64,000 bases of DNA, from positions 1 through 64,000 of the forward strand of contig CACHCY010000002.1 in assembly GCA_902578495.1 (NCBI GenBank), read 5' to 3'. The number at the start of each line of letters is the position of its first letter. The first letter of the stretch is position 1. The position numbers were made by a program, and so were the translations under genes. The notes under the pieces were generated by a model. That model made no database searches and was not told the origin of the DNA. It saw only the letters and a list, made by a program, of their open reading frames with translations. Source of the stretch: an uncultured SAR86 cluster bacterium (GTDB lineage: Bacteria; Pseudomonadota; Gammaproteobacteria; Magnimaribacterales; AG-339-G14). Positions 22,162-30,652 of this stretch are shown here, one piece after another.

Positions 22162-22452
22162 ATGAAAAAAGGATATTGGGTCGCAAAAGCAAACGTTATT
22201 GATGGAGATAAGCAAGGCGCCTACGGTAAATTGGCGGAAGAAGTCATAGCAAAATTTAACGGTAAATTTTTAGTAAGAGGCGGCGAGCAAATCACAAAAG
22301 AAGGTACAGAATTCATGCGTAATGTAGTCGTCGAGTTTCCGTCCTACGAAATTGCCTTGCAAGCCTACGAAAGTGACGATTATCAACAAGCCCTTGTTGT
22401 TCTCGATGGCGGAGCGGAGAGAGCTTATGCCATTGTCGAGGGTTATGAATAA
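22162..22452 (+). CDS. DUF1330-family protein
   Basis: A 96-residue ferredoxin-like protein typical of DUF1330: KGYWVAKANV, a lysine/tyrosine helix, GKFLVRGG and VVVEFPSYEIALQAYES. The fold is related to the ABM superfamily; members have no settled function. It lies three bases after the MazG-like gene and overlaps the esterase start by 8 bp. Confidence 0.88.
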   Translation: MKKGYWVAKANVIDGDKQGAYGKLAEEVIAKFNGKFLVRGGEQITKEGTEFMRNVVVEFPSYEIALQAYESDDYQQALVVLDGGAERAYAIVEGYE

Positions 22453-23455
22453 ATCTTTTCTTTTACTTGTCTTTCTTTCGATAGTGTTGAGCTGTGGTGA
22501 ATCGTCTAATTCAGATAATAGCAGCTCTATTCCCTTAGAAACTGGGTTTAATCCAAAGTGCTCAACTTACAGCGCAACCATCACTATTTATCCGTCTCCA
22601 TACGAAGGCACTCTCAGAAGATGTATTGCTTCCGATAGGCAGTTTTACATATACCTTCCTGAGAACTATTCTGAGGTTGGATCGCCGTATCCTGCGATGT
22701 TTAGTTTGCACGGTTATACCAGCACTGCCCTGACCAATATGAGTTATACAGGATTTATGAAACAAGCCGACATCAATGACTTTGTGGTTATTTATCCCCA
22801 AGGTTTGGTTCATGAAACAAAGGGAGGCACACATTGGAACATTGATGAAATTGGTCCAGGAAACTCAGTCAACAGTATTGAATTTTTAGAATCCGTTTTG
22901 GATTGGGTCGGTCAGAATTACAATATTAATTTAAATCAATTTTACTCCGCCGGAATGTCAAATGGCGGTTTTATGAGCTATCACCTCGCTTGTAATATCA
23001 ATTCGAAAATTGCAGCCGTTGCCTCTGTTACCGGATCAATGAGTGTTTTTAGTTACGAAAACTGCAACGCTCAACCAACTTCCGTAATGCAAATCCATGG
23101 GGCTGTGGACACAGTTGTTCCTTATGATGGCACGGTTACCGCTTCTGGAGTAGGTTTCAAGGGCATCGAGGACGTCATGGGGTTTTGGTCAAATAACAAC
23201 GTTTGTAATCTTGAACCTTCTATCGCAACGCTATCTGACATTTCTGGAAATGGCGTAAGCGGAACGCATAGAATTTATTCTGAATGTGCTAACGATGTTG
23301 AAGTTCAGCTGTATCTATTAGAAGGAGTTGGCCACGACTGGCCTGAAAATTACGAAGTCGATGACAATGGGGGTACTGGTCAGTACGACATAAATTCTGC
23401 AGAAATTATTTGGGAATTTTTTAATAATTTTGATCAGCTCGGAAGGAAACAATAA
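22445..23455 (+). CDS. Secreted PHB-depolymerase/feruloyl-esterase-like lipoprotein
   Basis: About 336 residues. The start at 22445 opens a lipoprotein signal ending VLSCG. The alpha/beta-hydrolase core is of the LpqC/CE1 type: MFSLHGYTS (oxyanion region), nucleophile elbow GMSNGG (about 170), Asp in HGAVDTVVPYDG and the catalytic His in GVGHDWP. Such enzymes cleave polyester or plant phenolic esters. Extra cysteines suggest periplasmic disulfides. Its start overlaps the DUF1330 stop region, so it is coupled to the upstream genes. Confidence 0.85.
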   Translation: MNKSFLLLVFLSIVLSCGESSNSDNSSSIPLETGFNPKCSTYSATITIYPSPYEGTLRRCIASDRQFYIYLPENYSEVGSPYPAMFSLHGYTSTALTNMSYTGFMKQADINDFVVIYPQGLVHETKGGTHWNIDEIGPGNSVNSIEFLESVLDWVGQNYNINLNQFYSAGMSNGGFMSYHLACNINSKIAAVASVTGSMSVFSYENCNAQPTSVMQIHGAVDTVVPYDGTVTASGVGFKGIEDVMGFWSNNNVCNLEPSIATLSDISGNGVSGTHRIYSECANDVEVQLYLLEGVGHDWPENYEVDDNGGTGQYDINSAEIIWEFFNNFDQLGRKQ

Positions 23456-23457
23456 TC

Positions 23458-24018
23458 ATGTGCGGCCGATTCACGCTAACCAAAACTCATAACTTTGATA
23501 GTATTCCGAGAGATAAAAGAGAAGTATCTTTTAATGTAGCTCCATCAAATGAAATAATCATCCTCGATCCCGAGCCCTCCTTGAAGACTTGGTCTTACAG
23601 TCCTTTGTGGGCAAAAAAGCCCTTCCATCTCATCAATTGTCGTTCCGAAACCATGCATCAAAAGCCTTCTTTCAAGGGTGCCATGCGCTGCTTAATTCCC
23701 ACTACCGGGTGGTACGAATGGCAGGATAACGGCACTCACAAGCAACCCCATTATCATCATATTAATCACGATTTATTTTATTTTGCAGGACTGGCTAACA
23801 ATCAAGGCTGTCTTATCGTGACCAAGGAAGCTAATAAAGATATTAAGCAGATTCACCATCGGCAACCGGTTTTATTGACGCAAAACGAGGGCGATCATTG
23901 GCTAAACAATGAAGACCAATTAGATAGTGAACTGGATGAATTGGTTGAGTACTATCCCGTTAGCACAAAAGTTAACAGTCCAAAAAATAATTCACCTGAA
24001 TTAATCCAGCCTTTATAA
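23458..24018 (+). CDS. SRAP/YedK-family abasic-site shield protein
   Basis: A 186-residue member of the HMCES/YedK family, which cross-links to abasic sites in single-stranded DNA. The essential Cys2 is present (MCGRFTLT) and requires Met removal. NCRSET holds the conserved Asn, WYEW the catalytic Glu, and IHHRQPVLL the active-site His. At 186 residues it is slightly shorter than E. coli YedK. It starts three bases after the esterase. Confidence 0.92.
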   Translation: MCGRFTLTKTHNFDSIPRDKREVSFNVAPSNEIIILDPEPSLKTWSYSPLWAKKPFHLINCRSETMHQKPSFKGAMRCLIPTTGWYEWQDNGTHKQPHYHHINHDLFYFAGLANNQGCLIVTKEANKDIKQIHHRQPVLLTQNEGDHWLNNEDQLDSELDELVEYYPVSTKVNSPKNNSPELIQPL

Positions 24019-24026
24019 TTTTTTAT

Positions 24027-24131
24027 ATGAAGAAACCCGATGACAATTTTGTAGTTCAGTATTACAAATTTATTGTTGCGCCTATTTTAATTACTGTCTT
24101 TGTCTGGCTCATGGTAGATAGATTTTTGTGA
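24027..24131 (+). CDS. Tiny single-pass membrane protein
   Basis: A 34-codon frame: a charged start MKKPDDNF, then one hydrophobic segment (FIVAPILITVFVWLMV) and a short DRFL end. Its stop overlaps the GTG of the next small membrane protein. No family is recognised. Position between SRAP and another small membrane ORF and the overlapping stop/start make translation plausible. Confidence 0.45.
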   Translation: MKKPDDNFVVQYYKFIVAPILITVFVWLMVDRFL

Positions 24132-24325
24132 AACTCTTTATAAGTGGTCTAATCTTTTTTATTGTCATGTTTTACGGAGTCAGATTATCGCATCGTCTCC
24201 GAGATCGTCATTTAACAAACGTGACAGATGATAATGTTCGCATAGCACTCGGGATGTTATCTTTTGTGGTTATTGCCGCAGTAGCAATTGGAACATCAAC
24301 GATTGCTCAATATTTTATTGAGTAA
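24128..24325 (+). CDS. Small two-helix membrane protein
   Basis: A 65-residue protein starting at a GTG. Two hydrophobic helices (ISGLIFFIVMFYGV and MLSFVVIAAVAIGTSTI) flank a basic, polar loop with SHRLRDRH. Function unknown. It overlaps the convergent DUF3429 gene by 11 bp. Confidence 0.55.
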   Translation: MKLFISGLIFFIVMFYGVRLSHRLRDRHLTNVTDDNVRIALGMLSFVVIAAVAIGTSTIAQYFIE

Positions 24326-24743
24326 ATAGACCTATCGCAGAAAAAATACTCAAAACAAAACAGGCTGTAACGCCCGTAGTAAGATTCAGTCTCAAGCTGG
24401 CGTAATCTTCGTCAGCAAAACTTTCACTGGTTCTTTTTTCTTGCAAATAGCAAAGCGGAAAAGAAATCGTTAACATCGCCAGTGGTATCATGATGTTTAT
24501 CGTGAACAAAAATACACCAGCAAATCCTAACAAAGAAAACACTATGGCTATTATTAGATCAGACTGTTTCTTGGATGACTGCCAAATAATCCCAGCCAAA
24601 AAAGAAAGAATGATTGCTCCGTAAATGACCAAACTGATCAGCGATGGTCTCAGCCAATTTTCTCCTAAGATCCAAGGCAATATAGTGAATGCGGCGAAAG
24701 GTATAAATCCTAAATATCCCAAAATGATTTTTGTTTTTAGCAT
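24315..24743 (-). CDS. DUF3429-family membrane protein
   Basis: A 142-residue integral membrane protein with four to five helices. The opening GYLGFIPF and the IYGAIILSFLAGIIW segment fit DUF3429, often found in marine Proteobacteria. Function unknown. It is divergent from the metallo-hydrolase gene with a 27-base spacer. Confidence 0.75.
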   Translation of the reverse strand: MLKTKIILGYLGFIPFAAFTILPWILGENWLRPSLISLVIYGAIILSFLAGIIWQSSKKQSDLIIAIVFSLLGFAGVFLFTINIMIPLAMLTISFPLCYLQEKRTSESFADEDYASLRLNLTTGVTACFVLSIFSAIGLFTQ

Positions 24744-24770
24744 TTCAAATTTTTTGCTAGTATAAAAATA

Positions 24771-25721
24771 ATGATGTATTTAAAGAAAATTATACCTTGT
24801 TCGCTCGTTGCCATATTGCTGTCTTGCAGTGAAGTTAAACTTCCAGACTTTGATGTTTATGCTGAAGGTCAAAAAGAAGTTTTAGATGCTTTTGGATTCA
24901 CCTTCGATCCTTCTTTGATAAGGCATGAAACGATTAAAGAGGACTTCCATGTAATTTTTGGTTTCGGTGGAAATATCTTAATTTCAATTGGGGAAGATGG
25001 CGTGCTTGCAATTGATTCACAGTTCCCGCAAATCTATGAGGCTTTGTTAGCAAAAATAAGATCTCTTGGCGGCTCGGGCATCAATCATATTATCAATACG
25101 CATTGGCATTTTGATCATGCAGATGGAAATAGAGCTTTTGGTCCCCTAGGTGCAGAAATTTATGCGCATATAAATTCTCTTAATTATATGAAATCGGGAG
25201 CTTCGATTAATTTAGTCGGCGCCGTTTATCCGCAGCAACCCTATGAAAAAGAAGCATTAGCGACCGTAACTTTTACAGATACGCTTGATATAAATTTAAA
25301 CGGTCAGACCATCAAGTTAATGAATTTTGGCCCTGCGCACACCACGGGTGATACAGTTATTTATTTTAAAGAAGCCAATATTATCCATACCGGAGACTTA
25401 ACGAACTTAGATGGACTGCCATTTATCGATGCAGATAACGGCGGCACCCTTGAAGGGATGATTTCATCCTTATATAGAGTACTTGAGTTGATCGATGACA
25501 ATACTATAGTTGTTCCAGGACACGGACCTGTAGCTGATAAAGACACAATTAAAAGCTTCTTAATGAAGCTTGTTGCAGTCAACAACAGAATAGATGCTTT
25601 AGTTGATGAAGGTAAATCAGGGCAGGAAATTCTTGAAATTAATCCCGCAAAAGAGATCATTGAAGAAGTTCCTTTTCCTATATTAGTGAACAGAGCTCTT
25701 GTCGGAAAGGGTTTACTCTAA
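24771..25721 (+). CDS. MBL-fold metallo-hydrolase lipoprotein
   Basis: A 316-residue metallo-beta-lactamase-fold hydrolase with a lipoprotein signal (LLSCSE). The zinc site is complete: NTHWHFDHADGN (HxHxDH), a His in GPAHTTGD, an Asp in IHTGDLTN and a His in VPGHGPV. Similar proteins are generic periplasmic hydrolases; the spacing resembles subclass-B3-like and PQQ-associated members. Substrate unknown. It is the last plus-strand gene before the exported-protein cluster. Confidence 0.88.
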   Translation: MMYLKKIIPCSLVAILLSCSEVKLPDFDVYAEGQKEVLDAFGFTFDPSLIRHETIKEDFHVIFGFGGNILISIGEDGVLAIDSQFPQIYEALLAKIRSLGGSGINHIINTHWHFDHADGNRAFGPLGAEIYAHINSLNYMKSGASINLVGAVYPQQPYEKEALATVTFTDTLDINLNGQTIKLMNFGPAHTTGDTVIYFKEANIIHTGDLTNLDGLPFIDADNGGTLEGMISSLYRVLELIDDNTIVVPGHGPVADKDTIKSFLMKLVAVNNRIDALVDEGKSGQEILEINPAKEIIEEVPFPILVNRALVGKGLL

Positions 25722-25789
25722 AGACACAATTCTTCCTCAAAAAACTTCTTCTCCCATGCTAGTCTTATATTAGTTATAGGAGATTTAAC

Positions 25790-26530
25790 ATGAAAAAAAT
25801 AATACTACTTATGGTTCTAATTGGCCTACCAATTAGTCTTGTTGCACAGGAAGTGCCCGATCCTCTCACTGCTGGATATAGTCAATGTAAATTCTTACCC
25901 GGTAAAGGTATGGAATCTCTTGAAGAGTACATAGAACTTTTCAATGAGGAGCTTGATAAAGCAGGCATTGAGATGAGCTCAGCAATGTTGATGCCGTTTT
26001 TCAAAACCAATATTTCAGAATACGATGTTTTATGGGTAAACGCTTGGGAAGATAATACTCAAGCAGGTAAAGCAATGGATTGGTGGCTTTCTGGTGCTGG
26101 AGAAAAATCTAGAGATGCTTGGCCAATGTTTTGCGATACTCAGGTTCTTACTTATCAGTGGTGGATGGAAATGGTTACCGACAGAGATGATTTTCAAGGT
26201 CAAAATTTCAGTGCATCCTATTACACATGTAATTTAAGTGACGATAAAAATCTTAGTGATGCATATCTAGCATCTAATGCCGAACTCAAGCTAGCCCACT
26301 CAAAAGGATCTAAATCTAATTCTGCTTTAATTAGACCTGCATCTGGAACCAACGTTGGTGAGTTTCCTTTTGATTTTGTTAGGTTATTTACGAATCCTTC
26401 TTTTGAAAACTGGGGTGAAGCTGTCGACGGTTGGTACGATGATGTTAGAGGCTCAGCAGAAAGTAACAAAGTAAGAGATACTTACGATTGTAATGGCTCA
26501 ACTTTATTTACTGGAAGGATAGTTCGCTAA
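25790..26530 (+). CDS. Exported protein with two ferredoxin-like repeats, unknown function
   Basis: A 246-residue secreted protein: signal peptide to about LVAQ, then two similar halves. Each half starts with a Cys-containing strand (YSQCKFLPG; YYTCNLSD), has a long helix, and has an aromatic strand (LWVNAW; DFVRLF) followed by a Trp-rich helix (AMDWWLSG; WGEAVDGW). This is the layout of a duplicated dimeric alpha/beta barrel (ABM/NIPSNAP-like) domain. A GGAG ribosome site and a terminator flank it. No named family is recognised. Confidence 0.6.
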   Translation: MKKIILLMVLIGLPISLVAQEVPDPLTAGYSQCKFLPGKGMESLEEYIELFNEELDKAGIEMSSAMLMPFFKTNISEYDVLWVNAWEDNTQAGKAMDWWLSGAGEKSRDAWPMFCDTQVLTYQWWMEMVTDRDDFQGQNFSASYYTCNLSDDKNLSDAYLASNAELKLAHSKGSKSNSALIRPASGTNVGEFPFDFVRLFTNPSFENWGEAVDGWYDDVRGSAESNKVRDTYDCNGSTLFTGRIVR

Positions 26531-26539
26531 TAAAACCAT

Positions 26540-26574
26540 AAAAAAAAGGAAGGCAGTTGCCTTCCTTTTTTTTA
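26540..26574. terminator. Bidirectional terminator
   Basis: A7, GGAAGGC-AGTT-GCCTTCC, T8: a 7-bp GC-rich stem with A/T tracts on both sides, placed between two convergent exported-protein genes. It should terminate in both directions. Confidence 0.92.
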
Positions 26575-26584
26575 TGAGATTTAC

Positions 26585-27286
26585 TCAATTAAAAGTCATC
26601 ACTCTAAAAGTTGTGTTAACTGAAATTATTTCTCTGATGGGGGCAACTTCTCTGGAGAATTTTGCAAAAGCATCGCTTGCAAAACTTACCGTAGTGCCCT
26701 CGCCGAGCTCTCCCATTGAAGATGCAGTAACGTAGGCAAAATGAGTTGAACCATTGATTGACCCTGAAATGATTCTATTGATCCCATAATTTCCTGTAAC
26801 TAAACCCTCTTCTTCTTGCGTGGCCATCATTTTTTTATAAGAAGCAACGTATTTAGCCTCGTCGGCTACTTTAATGCCCCAAAACATAATGACATTCGAT
26901 TCAGCTGAATTTCCGCCAGCTACAATTGGGGACGATAACATTTGCCACTCAGGCTTTGTGATCTCAGCTCCTCTAGCTAAAAATCTTTGGGCTGCTGCAC
27001 AGGTATTAAAAATCTCTGCAGTTTTGTCCAAATCTTTTCCGCTTTTATAGTTGAAAGCAACACCGTGTGTTGCAGGATTACCACCGTTAAAATGCAAATC
27101 ATTAAGGCTGATAACAGCTGGAATTTCTTTTCCACAATCAGATTCCATCAAGGTTTGAAGATTCTGTACCACAGCAGCAGGATTCTCAGTAGAGAAACCA
27201 TAATGTGCGGTCATTGGCGGAGAAAGATGTCCATCTGCAAAAGCATTAACAGATAAAAGACCAAACAATAAATAAATAGCTTTCAT
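26585..27286 (-). CDS. Exported protein, ABM-like fold, unknown function
   Basis: A 233-residue secreted protein: signal peptide to AFADG, then an N-terminal half with YGFSTENPAAVVQNLQTLM and a C-terminal half with VIMFWGIKVADEAKYVASYKKMM. Each half suggests a strand-helix-strand ABM-like unit. No catalytic signature is visible. It is five bases downstream of the next exported gene, so three minus-strand genes (28700 to 26585) probably form one transcript ending at the terminator at 26540-26574. Confidence 0.6.
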   Translation of the reverse strand: MKAIYLLFGLLSVNAFADGHLSPPMTAHYGFSTENPAAVVQNLQTLMESDCGKEIPAVISLNDLHFNGGNPATHGVAFNYKSGKDLDKTAEIFNTCAAAQRFLARGAEITKPEWQMLSSPIVAGGNSAESNVIMFWGIKVADEAKYVASYKKMMATQEEEGLVTGNYGINRIISGSINGSTHFAYVTASSMGELGEGTTVSFASDAFAKFSREVAPIREIISVNTTFRVMTFN

Positions 27287-27291
27287 GACTT

Positions 27292-27984
27292 TTACTTAGT
27301 GTAAATGATCTGACAATCTTCGTAAGTGTCACTTACGGTTTCTGCGATTGCTACAAGCTTCTGATAAATTGGAGCCCAGCTTGCTTGACCAGCAAAGAAT
27401 TGATCAACAAGACTTCCGTGCTCACCGGCAGATCTAGCCAAACCTCTTACCATTAGAGTATTTTCATGTTCTCCACCACCGAAGGATTGGAAAACCCCAA
27501 GCTCGAAATCTGGATTTGTTTTCTTAATCGCAGATTCTAGGGCAGCCATAGTCACAACATACTCTTGTACATCTTCAGGCTGAACAATGACTCTTGTAAC
27601 CCTTTCAAAACCCGGATTTAAAACAAACGGTTTTAAAGGCTTCCAAAAAGAAGAGTACATCGGCGTTCTCAATTTTTGCAAAGCTCTTGGTGAACTGTAT
27701 GGATCAAATGAATTTGCATTTTCCATGGCATCTTCCATGTTTCCGTATGCTGACCATACAAACATTTCGCCCATGTAACGATTTCCAGATCTGGTCACAC
27801 AAGTACCGGCAACATCAGGATTCTGTGCTCCTAATAATTGTGAGTTCTTTTTCAAGAAATCAATGTACTCATTTGGATTTTCAGCCTTAACGTGAAAAGT
27901 TGTAAAGGCTCCATCTCCAGGGGCAACTTGCCCGAAAGATATGCTAGTTATTACCAGCATAAGTAATAGATATAAGTGTTTCAT
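27292..27984 (-). CDS. Exported ABM-like duplicated-domain protein (paralogue A)
   Basis: About 230 residues from the ATG at 27984, chosen because GGAGGT lies just upstream and MKHLYLLLMLV begins the signal peptide. Two repeats are apparent: GAFTTFHVKAENPNEYIDFL...EMFVWSAYGN, and RVTRVIVQPEDVQEYVVTM...LMVRGLA. A Cys near each end (GTCVTR; EDCQIIY) may form a disulfide. It is clearly paralogous to the next gene upstream, sharing SPRALQKLR, SSFWKPLK and SDTYE-CQ. Function unknown. Confidence 0.65.
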   Translation of the reverse strand: MKHLYLLLMLVITSISFGQVAPGDGAFTTFHVKAENPNEYIDFLKKNSQLLGAQNPDVAGTCVTRSGNRYMGEMFVWSAYGNMEDAMENANSFDPYSSPRALQKLRTPMYSSFWKPLKPFVLNPGFERVTRVIVQPEDVQEYVVTMAALESAIKKTNPDFELGVFQSFGGGEHENTLMVRGLARSAGEHGSLVDQFFAGQASWAPIYQKLVAIAETVSDTYEDCQIIYTK

Positions 27985-28001
27985 AATTACCTCCATGTAC
28001 A

Positions 28002-28700
28002 CTATTCAGCAGTATAAATAACCTGACACGATTCATACGTATCAGACACAATTTCGTCTGCCAGCGAAACTAATTTTAAGTAAAGTGCAGTCGATGCCGC
28101 TCCAGCATAAGCTCTATCAATGATATCACCTGCATCTTCCGAATTAGCATGAGAACCTCTAACGTGATACTCCTGCTCTGAGTAACCTCCACCAAAGGGT
28201 TGAAAGATACCAACACTAAAGTCGTTACCTTCAGCCTTTACAGCCTTTTCAAACTCCATCGCTACAGCCATATACTCGTCTAAATTTTCTCTAGCGATCT
28301 TGACTCTGTTAAGCCTATCAAAAGAAGACGGACGGATTGGAAAGTCTTTTAGCGGTTTCCAAAAAGTTGAGTATTTAACTTCCCTCAATTTTTGTAGAGC
28401 TCTTGGCGCTGAGGCAGGATCATAAGAATCTCCTCCTTTCATAGCGGCAGCCATAGAGCTGAATGCATTCCATACAAACATTTCACCGGTGTATGAATTT
28501 CCTGTTCTAGTTACGCATACTCCAGCTACATCAGAACCTACAGCTTCAAAAGCTTGAGTATTATCTTTTAAGTAATCGATGTACTCTTGAGGATCATCTG
28601 TTTGAACATGTAAGGTTGAAAAAGCTCCAGCCGGAGGACCATTTTGGGCAACAATAAAGCTAGATAAAACCAGCATTGCCGTAAGTTGTAAAAATTTCAT
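28002..28700 (-). CDS. Exported ABM-like duplicated-domain protein (paralogue B)
   Basis: A 232-residue paralogue of the preceding entry: same signal peptide and order of motifs (GAFSTLHVQTDDPQEYIDYL, CVTRTGNSYTGEMFVWNAF, PRALQKLR, STFWKPLK, SDTYESCQVIY). Conservation over the whole length with a 17-base spacer shows a tandem duplication. No active-site signature is seen; the conserved pieces are aromatic/acidic strands and two cysteines. It is the first gene of the minus-strand trio. Confidence 0.65.
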   Translation of the reverse strand: MKFLQLTAMLVLSSFIVAQNGPPAGAFSTLHVQTDDPQEYIDYLKDNTQAFEAVGSDVAGVCVTRTGNSYTGEMFVWNAFSSMAAAMKGGDSYDPASAPRALQKLREVKYSTFWKPLKDFPIRPSSFDRLNRVKIARENLDEYMAVAMEFEKAVKAEGNDFSVGIFQPFGGGYSEQEYHVRGSHANSEDAGDIIDRAYAGAASTALYLKLVSLADEIVSDTYESCQVIYTAE

Positions 28701-28779
28701 ATTTCTCTCCTAAAAATTTTTTACGGCCTTTAACTATAGTGAAAAATCTTCTGTTATGGAATGTTAAAATGAAACATCT

Positions 28780-29595
28780 ATGAAAACTAATTATTGGCAA
28801 GTTTGTTTCGCGATTTTGGCGTCTGTTTTTTTGTTTAGCTGTCAAAGCGAACCCATTGAAAACGAAGATAGATTGATAATTGATGTTGAGGCAATAGACG
28901 ATGTTTTTCCTCAGACTCAAGGCATAAATATCTACAAGACTTGCTCAAAGGGAAAAGATTTTTCAAATAAAAATTTAGAGGTCTTACTGAGGGGGTGGAA
29001 TGAAGTAATGGAAGAATTAAAAAATCCTTCGATAAGATCATCTTTATTTAAAAAAAATAGATCCGAAATTCTCATTTGGAGTGAGACATGGAATGATAAT
29101 GACACAAGAAATGAATTCGAAGCAATGTGGCAAGAGCTATATGATGAAAGGTGGAGCTCTAGATTCAATACAGTACTAACATGCAATGAAGAAATTGAAG
29201 AAAAAACAGAAATAGTTTTCTCCAAAGAAGCTGATGTGGAATGGTTGGGTCTTCCGCCGCATTATTCAATGTTTGTTTCTTGCAATTTCAAAGATGATAA
29301 CGATCTTAATTTAGCTTTAAAAATTCTCTCAACCGTGGATGATGCAAATCCTGTAATTTTCTCGAATTCACATCGCTACAATGTCGAAATTACCGATGGG
29401 AATAGATTGATTTTTTTAGGCAATGAAAGATTTGATTTCATTTGGAGTAACTTTTGGTTAAATAAAAAAGAACGTGATGAGACTAAGAAGAGGATGGACG
29501 AGAGTTTTATTTTTGAAAATTTATCGCTCTATTTCAATTGCAATATCGATGAATTTTCATACGAACCCATAAAATCGATAATTCAAGATATTTAA
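28780..29595 (+). CDS. Lipoprotein with two ABM-like repeats, unknown function
   Basis: A 271-residue lipoprotein (leader ends FLFSC). The mature part repeats the pattern of the 25790 gene: a Cys-bearing strand (YKTCSKG; FVSCNFKD), a helix, a strand with two tryptophans seven residues apart (ILIWSETWND; FIWSNFWLN), and a final Cys strand (LTCNEE; FNCNID). It is divergent from the minus-strand exported trio and starts in a 79-bp spacer. It is one base upstream of a phosphotransferase gene. Function unknown. Confidence 0.6.
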   Translation: MKTNYWQVCFAILASVFLFSCQSEPIENEDRLIIDVEAIDDVFPQTQGINIYKTCSKGKDFSNKNLEVLLRGWNEVMEELKNPSIRSSLFKKNRSEILIWSETWNDNDTRNEFEAMWQELYDERWSSRFNTVLTCNEEIEEKTEIVFSKEADVEWLGLPPHYSMFVSCNFKDDNDLNLALKILSTVDDANPVIFSNSHRYNVEITDGNRLIFLGNERFDFIWSNFWLNKKERDETKKRMDESFIFENLSLYFNCNIDEFSYEPIKSIIQDI

Positions 29596-29596
29596 A

Positions 29597-30646
29597 ATGT
29601 TGGATCATCCAAATCAGTTAACAAAAGAATTTATTTCGAATTTGTTTAATCGAGAAGAATCTGATTTAGATAGTTTTGACTTTGAACCGGTAGGTTCAGG
29701 CCAAGTTGGAGATTGTTATAGAGTCAACCTGAATTGGAATGACATAAAATATTCTCCTGTTTCATTGATTGCAAAATGCCCTGCTGAAGATTCGTCAAGT
29801 AGAGATACCGCAAGAAATCTACATTTATATGAAATAGAAGTATCGTTCTATCAACACTTGTCTGCTAGATGCTCTGCAAGAGTTCCAGAGCCTTACTTTG
29901 TAGATTACGATCCAAAAACGAGTGATGGTATCTTGTTGCTCGAGGATATGCAGCCTGCCAAACAGATTCCTCAGATGGATGGTTGTTCCAGCGATGAAGT
30001 TGCGATGGTTTTAAAAGAAGCCGCAGCACTTCATAAAAGTTATTGGAACGATGAAACTTTACTAACTTATCCCTGGCTTACCTACGGTATTAGCGAGGAA
30101 AGGAAAAAATTTGCTGCTGAGCTTCTTCCTGCTGTCTACCCTGAGTGGAAGAACAGGTATGAGGGAAGAATTTCAAAAGATATTTTTGAAATGGGAGATA
30201 CTTTATTGGCTAACTACGATAAGTATGCTGATGTAAGAGAAGGACCTATGACTTTAGTGCAAGGTGATTTGAGGCTGGATAATCTCCTCTTTACTGATAG
30301 AGATAACAGAGCAATTCTTTTAGATTGGCAAACTGCAGCAGTCGGCTTGCCTCTGAATGATATTGCTTATTGCATATCGACAAGTTTTCGAGATCCTAAC
30401 GAAAGAGCCAATAATGAGAATGATTTAGTTAAGGGATATTACGATTTACTTCAGGTTAGTGATAGTTACAGTTTTGAACAGGCTTGGGATGATTACAGAC
30501 GCGCTTCATTTGTGGGCTTTTTAATGGCTGTTTTATCTGCAATGATTGTAGAGAGAACAGACCGAGGTGATGAAATGTTTGCTGTGATGGCAGAAAGATC
30601 AGCCTGGCAAGCTTTGCACTTAGATGCGTTGTCATTTTTAGATTAA
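29597..30646 (+). CDS. Kinase-like phosphotransferase (APH/EcKinase-like)
   Basis: A 349-residue small-molecule kinase fold. GSGQVGDCYRV near 30 is the nucleotide loop, the Lys of LIAKCPA is the likely ATP lysine, VQGDLRLDNLLF (about 219-230) is the catalytic loop and LLDWQTA carries the Mg2+ Asp. The usual HGD of the catalytic loop is QGD here, while Asp and Asn are kept. Relatives phosphorylate aminoglycosides, choline, steroids or acyl-CoA-linked substrates; the substrate is unknown. selO follows after six bases. Confidence 0.82.
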   Translation: MLDHPNQLTKEFISNLFNREESDLDSFDFEPVGSGQVGDCYRVNLNWNDIKYSPVSLIAKCPAEDSSSRDTARNLHLYEIEVSFYQHLSARCSARVPEPYFVDYDPKTSDGILLLEDMQPAKQIPQMDGCSSDEVAMVLKEAAALHKSYWNDETLLTYPWLTYGISEERKKFAAELLPAVYPEWKNRYEGRISKDIFEMGDTLLANYDKYADVREGPMTLVQGDLRLDNLLFTDRDNRAILLDWQTAAVGLPLNDIAYCISTSFRDPNERANNENDLVKGYYDLLQVSDSYSFEQAWDDYRRASFVGFLMAVLSAMIVERTDRGDEMFAVMAERSAWQALHLDALSFLD

Positions 30647-30652
30647 AAAAAA

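Noticed and set aside
28660-29225. Minus-strand frames overlapping the 28780 lipoprotein
   Set aside because: No ribosome sites or domain features; the plus-strand lipoprotein has a lipobox and internal repeats.
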